NCBI GenBank assembly: GCA_030704615.1 | Contig: CM060732.1 | Span: 45,615,053-45,675,052 of the forward strand | Source of the DNA: Takakia lepidozioides | Lineage: Eukaryota; Streptophyta; Takakiopsida; Takakiales; Takakiaceae | DNA: 60,000 nucleotides | Direction of reading: 5' to 3' | Shown: in pieces, positions 11,675 to 22,287 of the stretch | Layout of the letters: the number at the start of each line of letters is the position of its first letter | How positions within the stretch are numbered: the first letter of the stretch is position 1 | Made by a program: the position numbers and the translations under genes | The notes under the pieces: model-generated | The model's input: the letters and a program-made list of their open reading frames with translations, nothing else | Databases searched by the model: none | Told to the model about the DNA's origin: nothing

Positions 11675-12002
11675 TGTTGAAAAACAAGCCTGGGACCTGA
11701 AACAATGCTTTGTTTATAGAAGCTCACCACCCAACCTTAGAACCACCACAAGCAAGAGTATGTCATAAAACAACTACTATGTGGTTCACCCCGAGCTTCT
11801 TATATAGTTGTAGCTAGGCTAAAAGCAGTCTATAAGGACCTACCTTTTTAAGCCTACTTTTTCTATCTACAAAGTAGTCCCATAAATAGAATTACTTTTT
11901 CCTTTAAAAGCATCTTCAAACATAGAGTTACTTTTAATGTGTCTAACTTTGCTTGGTAGTCAAGTTGTAGATTCGTTGAATATGGAGCTGCTTATTCCAA
12001 CA
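11675..12002 (-). repeat. Copia LTR (5' LTR of the minus-strand element)
   Basis: 328 bp, near-identical to 8954-9281. On the element's strand it lies upstream of the primer-binding site. Confidence 0.9.
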
Positions 12003-12790
12003 TCCGTGAGAGCCCTCGCAAAATCGGAGAGTTCCTCAACAACTTGATCCTTCTCTACAGGCAACAAGAGGCTCCGTGCGATCCCACCCCGATCGAGGGG
12101 TTGATGTGGGAATTGGGTGAGGACTTGAGACGCTTGTCCAACCCGGAATGGTTCAACGCTTTTACAGACGCTCTCGTCGGGTACTGCAGAGTGACCGTTG
12201 CCAGCCATGGTGACAGTGCAGGGGACCGCTCATATTTGCAAGACTTGGAGTCTTACACCAAAATGCGCCCCTGGAACTCCGGAGGCTTGTTTGGTTTGAA
12301 TCTCGTGGAGCTTTGCAACAATGCCTTTCTTCCACACGAGGTGCGCGCGCAACCCCTCATCCAACAGCTGACCAACGCGGCCGTCCTTCAGATGGCTTTT
12401 ATCAACGATATGTTCTCTTACCACAAGGAGGTGCAGGAAGAGAATCCGCGCAATCTAATCAGGGTGTTGATGGAATCTGAAGGCACACCGCTACCCCAAG
12501 CTGCGTGGAGAGCTGTGGACTTGGTGAACTCCTACACTCGCGTCGTCCTGGAGCTGGAGACGCAGTTGGCAGCGTGGGTGGGCGCGGAGCCTTGGGCCCA
12601 TGCTGTGCGCCGCTACGTAGAAGGTGTGAAGGAGTTTTTGTCTGGCTGTATTCACTGGCAAAGCATGGACAAGCGCTACCGGCATTCTGACTCAGATTTC
12701 CCAGAGCTCAGGGCCATCACCAATGTCCATCAACAACTACAAGAGATAATTTTAGAGCCTGATCAGATGCAGAACCTGCATCAACTTTGA

Positions 12791-13749
12791 CAGATTGTAC
12801 CGAACAATGCATCACAACACTTTCAATGTTCAACAAGTACGGTTCCTCATATATATATGTCCGCATGCTTGATCTGCATAGTAGGACTTGATATATTTTC
12901 ATATGTCATATGTAATGAGAGAGTGTTACATAGCATGTCAAAGCTAGACATCAGACATTGCATTGAGTTGTGATTTTTGTGCTGATTTCTCTGCATAAAG
13001 ATGTGGTTTTGGAGTGAACTATAGCCTAACTTTAGCTCACATTTGATGCACCTGGGTTCCACCACTGTCTGCAGCAGTGCCACTTCCAGATATGATTGTG
13101 TTGGACATACCCACAGTTCCAGCTTGTTGATAGGAATGGTCACTTTTTCCCAGCAATTTGGAAATGCCATGCAACTTGTTCAATCCTGGGGCCAAAAATT
13201 ACATGCATTCTTCCTCCATCGCGTCCAGTGCCCACTAGTGATGGAGAAAGGCACTAGTTGCATGTAGAGAGGGAAGCACAAGCTTCAACCACTGCTTTAA
13301 AGAAACTGGCCCGAATTTGTATGCTGTATTAGCCCAAAAATCTCCTTTTGAACATTCTTGAAGTTTACTGCTTTCTTTGGGTCAACATTAAAACCAGCCT
13401 GAGAGTAACAAGAAAACAATGATGTGGTTCACTAACTACTTGCCGAAATTGGCAGAGTGTTGTATGCATTTCATCAAGTTACAATTATGCTGACAAACCA
13501 ATTGGATCGTGCACTACAGATACTTGAAAGTGAAGAAGAAGCGGGCACCATCAATCATATTTTCCCTTCGCAATTTGTCATGAAGGGCACAATAGTAGAG
13601 AAATGTGCACAGTCACAACCATTTTTACCCTTCCCGGTCATTTTTACAGTCACAGGAGGGAAAAAGAAGGGGCAATACAAGTCAAGTGAATGGAGTTATG
13701 AGTGGAGATAGCAGGACTACACACTTACTCAGGCCCTTCAGAAGATATT
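12791..13749. other. Region without a recognisable gene
   Basis: Short open frames on both strands (for example 13043-13267 and 13457-13711) show no family motif and no splice partner. Nothing else seen. Confidence 0.35.
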
Positions 13750-14105
13750 AGATCGCCTGCCTGAACACCATAAGGAGGTTCAGCTGTGAAATCTCAAAGC
13801 GTCGAGTTATTCTGATCTTAGAAGCTTTGTACTGAGCTCACTGTAATGATCTACATTAAAAGGATTTTCGCAGTTCATCCTTAAATGTGTACATTTAATT
13901 GTTCTACCAGTTTATCCTTGAACAAATACATTTGTATGCATGCTCAATGATGAACCTGGAGTTGACTATGACCTCAATACAATTAATGACTTAGACATCC
14001 CTGAGCAGGAGAGACCGTTGCGGCACTTCCAGGGAGAAGTAGAGTAGCCATTGTCTAGGAAATAAGACTGCGCGATCACTCAAGTTCTTACTATCCAATA
14101 ACCCA
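13750..14105 (-). repeat. Right arm of a long inverted repeat (partner 5325-5705)
   Basis: Reverse complement of 5325-5705, starting GCCTGCCTGAACACC and running to TACTATCCAATAACC with mismatches and small gaps. Confidence 0.7.
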
Positions 14106-15384
14106 TAGACCGTGCGCCCAGTTTGGGCAGAACAAGAGGAAGAAAGAGAGAGAGAGGAGCATTGACAAGACAATGTGTATCAGGTTGGGCGACACATAGA
14201 AGGGATTCTCATAGCGTGTTTGACCACCAAAACTGCCACTGAACATCTTTATAGGGTACAAAACCTTGGGCCAACCTATCCAACCCAAGGCAACAATGTT
14301 AGCAAACAATCCAAGTGGAGCTCCTCCCTCAAGAACAGGGCTGGGTGAGATGCACAGAAAACAAAAATACTAGGAGCAGTTATTTATACAAATAGTCACT
14401 GCAAGAGCTCCCGGTTACCTGAAAAAAAACCATTGGTTCCCGGTTAGGTTCCGATTCTATTTTTTAAATAGATTTATTTAATCTGGTTAATTTAAAAATA
14501 TATATCAGTTTGGGAAATTAGATGGTACATTAAATAGTCATGTATTCAAATATTTCAACTAAAATTTAGGGATTTTATTAGTTTTCATCAGAACAAAATA
14601 CATTAAAAATTTATAAACGGAAATAGATAAAATTTCGAGGTTTGAAACTCCTAATATAATTGAGCTATCTTAATGTATTGGCATATGCTAATAATTTGAT
14701 TAATGAACCCAGGACTCTCAAGGATTGAACCCAGGAGCTAAAGGATTGAACGATTGAACCCAAGATCTCACGGAGCTGAAGATTGAACCCATGATCTCAT
14801 GGTGGTGAAGGATTGAACCTAGGATCTCATGGAGCTTGAGAGAATTGAAGAGGTTTTGCCATTGGGGCCACACACAGATTCGGCCATGTTATGCCAAGTG
14901 CCACCAAGGGTTTTGGGAGGATACTAAGTACCGGAACCTGTTTTTAACCCCTAGTAGCCTATTTTGCACTTGTGACTCCCGGCAGGAACCGCGGTTCAGG
15001 GTCCGGTTTTGCAGGAGTAGGTCAGGTTCCGGTCCGGTTTCTTATAATTGGAACCCGCGGTTAATCGGGTCCAGCCTGTTAACCGCCCAACAATGGTGCA
15101 AACCAGTGTTGGACAAGCATACAGGTCTGGGGCGGGTATCAACCAGGGTAAGGATAAAGGTATGAAGGATCAGGGAGAGGATGCAGGGGTAGGGTTTAGG
15201 GTAGTTTTCATTAGTTTTAGTATTAGTTTATGCTCTTCAAGAGTGATAGAGAAGAGTTATTATAAGAGAGAGAGAACTGGCAGAATATAAATATTCTACT
15301 CCATGTACATCTTTGAAGCACTAGTTTCACTTTTCAAACAATCACAGCTGCTCGTTAGAAAGAACTGGCATAATGTAATTTTGA
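14106..15384. other. AT-rich region; possible orphan membrane-type exon and local repeats
   Basis: On the minus strand 14130-14340 encodes a hydrophobic stretch (LFANIVALGWIGWPKVLYP, then ENPFYVSP) that looks like a piece of a membrane protein, but I cannot assign a family and no neighbouring exon was found. 14700-14840 holds three to four imperfect repeats of GGATTGAACCCAGGATCTCA, about 40 bp apart. Confidence 0.3.
14700..14840 (+). repeat. Imperfect tandem GATTGAACCCA-type repeat
   Basis: The phrase GATTGAACCCAxGATCTCA recurs at about 40-bp steps with variable linkers. Confidence 0.5.
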
Positions 15385-15625
15385 TATAGCTTCAATACCA
15401 AGCCCTAGCACATACCAGGCTGGTATGACTTTTAAGATTTTGTTTTATACCATACCAGTCAGATTTTCACTTTGATACCTTACCATATACCACACCAAGC
15501 TGTGAAATTTACGCATCATTTCATACCAGTACCATACTGGCTTGAGTCATTCAACTCTACCCCAATACCATTACCCCAGTGGTATCAAAATACCATGATA
15601 CCAGTCCCACACTGGTGCAAACCCG
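15385..15625 (+). repeat. Dispersed TACCA/TGGTA-rich repeat, copy 2
   Basis: Same orientation and same order of blocks as 7755-7995. Begins near AATACCAAGCCCTAGCAC and ends at CAGTCCCACACTGGTG. Confidence 0.7.
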
Positions 15626-16262
15626 AACTTGGGATAAGTCTCGCAGACATTGACCAACCTGTTGAAGTGTAGAGGAAGGCCTCCCTCGGGCCTAGGGCAT
15701 AAAATTGAAGGGCCGCCGGACACTGCGATGATTTCTATTTCCTTTCATCGTTTCTTTTGATGATAAAAAGAAATGGGACTAGTGAAAGAAAAGATCTTGG
15801 AGGTAAAAGATAAGGGAAATGTGGGAGGTGTGCATTACACAGAGTGTAATCGGCAATGCATTATACGTTTTTGGTAATGCCCCGGCACTGACAGGCGGGC
15901 TATTCCGGTCTGTAACGAGCAGATATTATTGACAAAGGGAAATCAGCCCAGTTCTTTAACTTAGATCCTTCCTGGAACTCCGAAGAGTACATTTCAAAAT
16001 TAAGAGATTCACGTTATGGACTTCAGCCTTGGTAGGATTGTAGGAGTTGGGATTTGTGAATTGCAGGGAGTGAATGCATTTGAGTCGTTGACTTGTGAAT
16101 GCAACTGAACAGTGAGATTCTGGAATAATGGCAGGACCTTACGTGTTCTACGAGTTGGGTGTTGGGAATTGCAGTCTAGAACGAGAGTGATTGACTTGTG
16201 GAAGCAAGGCATTCGATGAGCGAGATGATGGACAGTGATTTTTAGTTTGGGCAAGGATTGCG
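15626..16262. other. Upstream region of the TPR-CHAT gene
   Basis: No gene and no convincing TATA box seen; presumed promoter and leader of the gene at 16263. Confidence 0.3.
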
Positions 16263-19200
16263 ATGGCCAGGGAGCAGGCTGAACAACTTGCAGGGCGTTC
16301 AGAGGGTGATGGAGTTCCTTGGATATTGCAAGGACATCCTGGGGTGAGTATCAATGACATACCCGGCTATGGAATTACACTGGGCAGCCCTGTCGATGGC
16401 TTGCTTATGGGGCTTGCAATCTGGGGAACAGAGAAAATTGATGCTGTCGTGAGGTGTGTTTACAACACTGCAGAAGCTTTTGCAAGTGGTAGTGGGAAGA
16501 ATGTCGACGTGATGGCGTTCATGGAGCTAGTGGGTGACTACATGAAGCGCACTTCCTGGCTCTCGGGTGGTCGATTGCACTGCTATTTCCTTCGATGCTG
16601 TGGACAAAAATATGTTACGCTCCGCAGACCGGAAGACGCCCTGAGAGTTTACCTGTATGCCCAGGAAATTTCCACGGGAAAATCAGAGATGGCGGATATA
16701 GAGACGTACGTTTGTTTTGGGCTAGGGCAGATTTACATCAATTCTGGACAAGTTAGGGAGTCGCAGATTGCCTATCAGCGGGTTTTAGACTTGTCGGAAT
16801 CGACCGTGTGGTCCGGGGCAAGAGAGCACATACATATCCTCCACCTCATTGGGTGTGCTTGTGAGAGCTTGGGGAGATTCGAGGAGGGAATCGAGGCTCT
16901 CACCTATGCTTTGAAAATAAGTGGAGAAATGGAAGGGCAAAGCCGTCAACAGATAGAATTGTTACTGGCGATTGCAACGACATACGTCCTCTCGGACTTC
17001 CAGCTGAGTCACCACGCTTCTCTCCTTTTGTTGGAACAGGCGCTCTTGGGGGTTACTTCCCAAGAGTGCACATGCTCAGTTGATCAAGTCGATGATTTCT
17101 CGAACTGGGGAGGGACAGGAATGTTAAGATGTGCACACCATCAACTACAAGCAACAATCCTGGATACGATTGGTAGAGTGCAAGAGACGAAGGGATACAT
17201 AATAGAGTCTGAGGAGAGCTACAAGCGAGGCTTGGCCTTAGCTCAAGAATGCGATGATAAGATTCTTATTGCTGGATTTCACTATGTCTTGGCTAATCTA
17301 TACGCGACCATAGCAGCCAACTCAGCTTCAAATCTTTCAGGACAGTTTCTCCTGCTAAGAACTGATGCCTCCAAAAGAACTTATTATCACAACCAACAGT
17401 TTCTGGATTCTTTGACACCGGGCTTGTCGTGGTCCATGCAGCAAGGTGCTGCTTTCAACCGACACTTTCCACCAGGGGTTTTGGGGTTGCAGGAAATTCG
17501 TGCAGACGAAAAGGTGGTTGCTTTGTATGAATTACTGCGATTGAGCGAGGAGAAGGGCAATTTCGAAAGCCATGCAGTTATACACACTCAATTAAGCTTC
17601 ATCCATTATTCCAATAATAGCATGGAAGCTTGCAGGGAGGAGTTACTTCTCGCCTTACAATTTTTCGACAAGATGCCTACCTCTAAGGATGTCTCGTACT
17701 TTACACAGACCTTGGGTCAGATCGCTCTGTTGTTGGGGGAACTAGATGTTACTGAAGACATTTGGAAGAGAGTTACCTCCTTATCTGAAGAAGTGCTGCA
17801 AAGTCTGGGGGGCTTAGACGTCAAGGATGCTCTGCACTTTCTTGAAATGAATAAGCATGCGTACATGTGCATGGCAAACTGCTGTGTGTTGCGTCTAGAG
17901 AATTCAACAGACCAAGAGTTGAGAGCCAGCTACATCGAGAAGGCCCTGGTCTGGGCAGAGCGATCCAAAGGACGAGTTCTCATGTCATGCCTTGCAGCAG
18001 CTGAAAGAAGTACAAAAGCTAAAAGGGAAGTTCAGGATCGAGATTCTGGTAGCCCAAGATACCCAGTGGATTTTGAGAGCTGCTTCTATAACAATGATGG
18101 CTTTGCACGCAAGGTCATTTTTAATGGCTCTGAAAACACAGTCCCACTGTCTAGTAAAATTGTTTTCGTTGAGTACACATTCAGTGATTATACACATATG
18201 CTGATCCATCTTGTTAGGAGCGATATCTCTGATGGCAGCACTGGTTGGTCACCTGAAACACAGCCCCAAATGGTTCGGTGCAGCTTGCATAACCTCATTG
18301 ACCAAAGCACTCAAAAGGAAGCAGAAGAAGAGCTGGAGGCGCTCATGGAGAACTCCCGCATTGAATATGAGGCTAACAGAAATTTGAACATGGCACCAAT
18401 GGCTACTTCCAGAGAGATGGTAAACAAGACGGAACCCGTCTAATCAAATCACTTGAGATCTATGGGCCTCATGATAGCCAGCTTGAAGTCGACTTGATAT
18501 ATTGTACAAGGTCTTGGGTTGATCTTGGTCATGGACTTTCCCACAATTAAGGTAGAACCACATCATGCTATTGCAAATGCTGGTTTTGTATGTACGAGTA
18601 ACGGGTCAGTTCTTAACCCTTGGGCGCTAGATGAAACAGTAGTTTTGTACTTTTTCATCTGCTGTGGATCACCAGAAAGGATACAGAAGTTGAAGTGAGT
18701 GAGAGTCTTGAGGCACATAGCCTTCCTCTCATGGGTGCTCTTTTCTGATGGAGTGCTTAAGCTGCAAATGGTGCGAAAGTCTGTGCAACTATGTCCTCAA
18801 TTTGTAGGTTCTTTGATTGTCTTGTACCATCAGGAATGTCCAAGATCTGAAACATTGGAAGCGGCAGCAGTGCACAAGCTTCTTTCTGCAATAAATCCCT
18901 ATGGAACCAGGATGGAGTACTACAATCCTTGGATCCCTGGTCTGGTTGCAAAAATTCAAAGACTGGCTGTCGAAGCCCAGGAGAGGCGAAAAAGACATCA
19001 GATTATTGATGATGTAATTTGTATTTGAAGTTAATCAAGAGCTTGATGTCAGAGATGGCTAGTTCTTACTCATTGTTTCTGAACTGTTCTGTATTATCAG
19101 AGATATTCTTGGCCTGATGGTCAGAGTCAAACAATGCTATATTGTTTCCAACTGACAGGAAGAGAAGGCTATGAGGACAGTGCTTGAGAAGTTATACAGA

Positions 19201-21458
19201 GTACTGATTGGACCTGTCAAAGATGAGCTTGATACACTACTCAACCCTGAGGACACCCTCGTATTCGTGCCACATGAGGTACAATAGTAAATGTACGGTT
19301 TGCCTATTAGGGTTCAAGTGAGTTGTGAGATGCATGTTGCAATAAGAGAAATAGAGGTTTTGTACGTCGATATACCTGCGGAGCTGTATTGATGTTCTAT
19401 GAATCCTCGGGTCCTAGTCTGTATCTTAGCAGTACTCTAACCTCCATGGTGTAGGGACAGAGTCTTTCACTTCAGATTCAGAATATGCTTTTCCACACTC
19501 CCTGCTTTTGTTACAGGATTTAGGTCTAGTACCATTCGCTGCCTTGCGTGACCCTGCAAGTGGGAAATGCCTCATTGAGCAGCATGCCATTTGTATTTCA
19601 CCATCCATTTGGTGCACAAGGCACTGCCAGAAACTCTACAACCAACAGGTATGGGCTTCGTGCCTTAAATTGGTCTTGTCAGCTATTATGAGTCTTCTAT
19701 GTGTTGTCTTCAAACAAGTGCTATTATGATCAAGCTCTCAATATTAATCTAATTGAATGTTTTATTGAAGAGAGATTTCAAGGACAAGCCGTGGCCTTTC
19801 CTCATGTCGTGGCATTCATATGGCTGCACTGAAAAGCGTAGTGAGGCCAGAGATGCATGTCCAAAAGATAGACAAGTGGTCCAGACAGGCATTGATTGTT
19901 ACTTTAGGTTGCATGATACAGTAAGTGGTCAGTCCCAGTCCATTCATACAAAATTGTGAAGAATTAACTTGCTGTGATTCTAAATTTTAGTACTCAACCT
20001 TTGAGGTGCATAACTAAATGAAATTTTTGCAGCGTGCATGATTGGAACCCCATAAAATTCAGTTTCTTTTTCTGACCATTAACAAACCAGCCAGCCATGC
20101 ACAAGGGTTGTTTCTTGCACTCTTAGTTGGAATGTTTCATGGATGAACCTGCATCAAATAGTCTTGACCAGGCATTTATTTAAGGTGAGCTTATGTGCAA
20201 CTTACCAGGTTCCTTGTCGGACAACTATGGGCAGAGAATGTATTGGGCTCCCCATCTCCTGAGCACAAATCATAATTGTTTCTTCTGTAGCACAGCGATG
20301 CCTGGCTGCTTGCAATTTGATGCTTAGAGGGAGTTTTCTTATCTAAGCAGAATTTTGACTGCAAGTTGAATGTTTGTTCATGCTTTGGACCTTGTCTGAG
20401 AAGAATTATCGAAATTTGACTACTAGTTTGTGCTTTTGACAACCAGGTCAGGACTTCTGATTCAGAAGGACCTGAATTATTTGTTGGAAGGAAGTCTGGG
20501 TATCCACTTAAGTGGCCTGATCTTACAGAGGCTCACAATGAAGTGAAGGAAGTTCTCAAGTCTTGTGGGCAGACTGCAGTTCCTGTGCTGGATGATAATC
20601 CTGACACAAAGTTACATATGAAGGAGAAAGTGATGGAACTTCTTCCAAAAGCATCCTGGATTCATTTCGCAGTTCATGGCCAGATCTCAAATCAGTTTCC
20701 CACGGGGTCTTTGTTACTTGGTGGGGATGATAGCCAGCGGCTAACGGCCGATGAGATTGCAGCACAACCTCCGTGGCGTTCTCGAAGTGCTATCCTCAGT
20801 GCCTGCCAGACTGGCCTGGGGTCAGTGGGAGGTGAGTTGATCAAGCAGTTGCTACAAATGAGAGATCAATCATACAGCCTTACAACATATCATCTGCTCA
20901 TTGGTTTAACAAGTGACATGGCCTATTTTGCAAAAGGATTAGTGATAAATTAGCAACTGACACTGTTGCATATGACATCTAGGTCGATGTTCCCCATTCT
21001 TTTACGTGGTTCTGCACAGTTCTTCCATGTTTTTTGCCTCGCTGACCAGTAGTATGGGCAAGGCTCACAGTTAACATCTTTGGTGAAATCCAGGAGAAGG
21101 AATATTGGGATTTGCAAGATCCTTTATACTGGCAGGAGTGCCAAGCTGCATCCTGGCTATGTGGGAAGCTAACCAATCATTCTGCCTGAAATTCATGGCC
21201 AACCTTTATTCGCAGTTGAGCTTGGGAGATGACTTAGCACATGCCATGCAGAAAACAATGGTGTCAATGATGTGGGAGCAGAAGCCAAAAAAGAAAAATC
21301 TCAGCACCTTTGAAAAGTTTGCTCTACAAAATGGTATCGAGATTCCACAAGAGGCGGAGGCTGGTACACTGCTTAAGTGGTCAGTTTATGACTGGGCAGT
21401 TTTCTCCTGCTTTGGCTTCCCAGGAGTGAAGTTCCCAAAGAGGGAACTTCAAAGCTAG
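16263..21458 (+). CDS. TPR-CHAT domain protein, seven exons, caspase/separase-like fold
   Basis: Exons deduced: 16263-18419, 18834-19013, 19159-19278, 19517-19648, 19771-19920, 20447-20831, 21094-21458. All phases agree and give about 1162 residues. The long first exon encodes helical TPR-like repeats (for example GRFEEGIEALTYALKISG and VQETKGYIIESEESYKRGLA, roughly residues 100-620). The rest is a CHAT domain: VFVPHE, then LVPFAALRDP and a PSIW segment, WIHFAVHG with the likely catalytic His near residue 990, LSACQTGLG with the likely nucleophile Cys near 1033, and GEGILGFARSFILAGVPS followed by DDLAHAM. CHAT proteins are caspase/separase-clan peptidases or adaptors; the substrate here is unknown. 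Exon 5 fits by splice phase but has no recognised motif, so it is the least certain. The introns argue against bacterial contamination. Confidence 0.85.
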
Positions 21459-21539
21459 CATGGAGAGGTATGGCTGCAAACTTTGGCGAGTGTCACCCAA
21501 GGATCATGGAATTAGACATGAAATGCTTGACCTCAAGGG

Positions 21540-21950
21540 TTTACCCACTCTTGGCACTAGACTGAAATTTTAACTCAGCGTGGCAAGCCTACCTTTGAAC
21601 AGCAAACAGACGCAGAGAGGAAAGGGGGATTGTAAATGCCCGTTGTGTGGACAACCTGAAGACAATATCCACTTTCTGATTCATTGTCCTGGGTACTCTC
21701 ACCAGAGACACCCTCTTCAAATCTATCAAGGGAATTGTTCCTGTACCTCTGTTTACCAACTTTGAAATATTGAGGCTGAGCCAAAAGCCCATGCCCTTTT
21801 GGGGTCTAGTTACTGGGCAAATCACACACAGCAGTTTGATAGAGGATGACTGGAAGACTCAGATGAACTGTCTATTTCATGGTAGCTGTTACTACCGGTG
21901 TCAGCCCCTGACAAAGGTAGTTTCTGTCCCTTTGTGTTCCGCTCAAACTG
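21540..21950 (+). pseudogene. LINE-type zf-RVT fragment
   Basis: CPLCGQPEDNIHFLIHCP (near 21636-21690) is the zinc-binding CxxC...HxxxxC signature found after plant LINE reverse transcriptases. It continues in another frame with LFKSIKGIVPVPLF and FWGLVTGQITHSSL. A short dead fragment on the opposite strand to the LINE at 25209-29400. Confidence 0.6.
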
Positions 21951-22287
21951 GATGCGGGGTCAATGGCCACAAGGCTACAGCAAACAACATCTTATGAGTT
22001 CATTATTATTGTTGCTTAAATCATGCCAACAAAAGTCTCGTGACACTCGTGTGTACGGTGAAAAGGAAACCTTCACTACTATGTATACTTATAAGCTGTG
22101 GCGATGTTTGGGTTCTTCAGTACAGTTGGATATAATCTGAGAAATTTTGATTGGCCCCAACATGACGTGACTCTCTATGTGAAGACTGGAGTCAACAATA
22201 GATACCCTGCACTGGTTTACATCATCTCACGCATCCATTTTGCGTTCTCAGGAAGGTCTTGAACAGGTTGGTCAGTGTCTGCATGAG

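Larger units (their letters stand above)
8954..12002 (-). mobile_element. Ty1/copia LTR retrotransposon, internally deleted, inserted in the terpene synthase
   Basis: Two 328-bp LTRs (8954-9281 and 11675-12002), each starting TGTTGAAAAAC and ending TTATTCCAACA, are flanked by a 5-bp target duplication TCCGT (8949-8953 and 12003-12007). The element reads on the minus strand. A primer-binding site complementary to initiator tRNA-Met lies at 11663-11674 and a purine tract next to the left LTR. The LTRs differ at roughly ten positions by eye (about 97% identity), so insertion is fairly recent. Only about 2.4 kb of internal sequence remains, with integrase, the end of reverse transcriptase and RNase H. 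Gag, protease and most of RT are missing, making it non-autonomous. Confidence 0.92.
8446..12790 (+). pseudogene. Microbial-like terpene synthase (MTPSL), frameshifted and split by a copia element
   Basis: Class I terpene synthases ionise a prenyl diphosphate using two metal-binding motifs, and both are visible. LDDLFFD sits near 8882-8902 in the 5' part. NDMFSYHKE, an NSE-type motif, sits near 12403-12429 in the 3' part, which runs open from 12008 to the stop at 12790. The motif spacing, the short single alpha-domain and the absence of RRX8W resemble the MTPSL family of non-seed plants rather than typical plant TPS. The 5' frame starting at 8446 includes ELPPLVSSM, then shifts frame between about 8670 and 8690 before CHLDKQ. 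A 3.05-kb copia element (8954-12002) interrupts the codons for DRSIR/ESPR. Removing it and one TCCGT copy restores that junction, but the frameshift remains, so the gene is dead twice over. Confidence 0.8.

Noticed and set aside
16263-21458. Bacterial contamination or recent bacterial transfer of the CHAT gene
   Set aside because: Six phase-consistent introns lie within the gene and plant retroelements on both sides.
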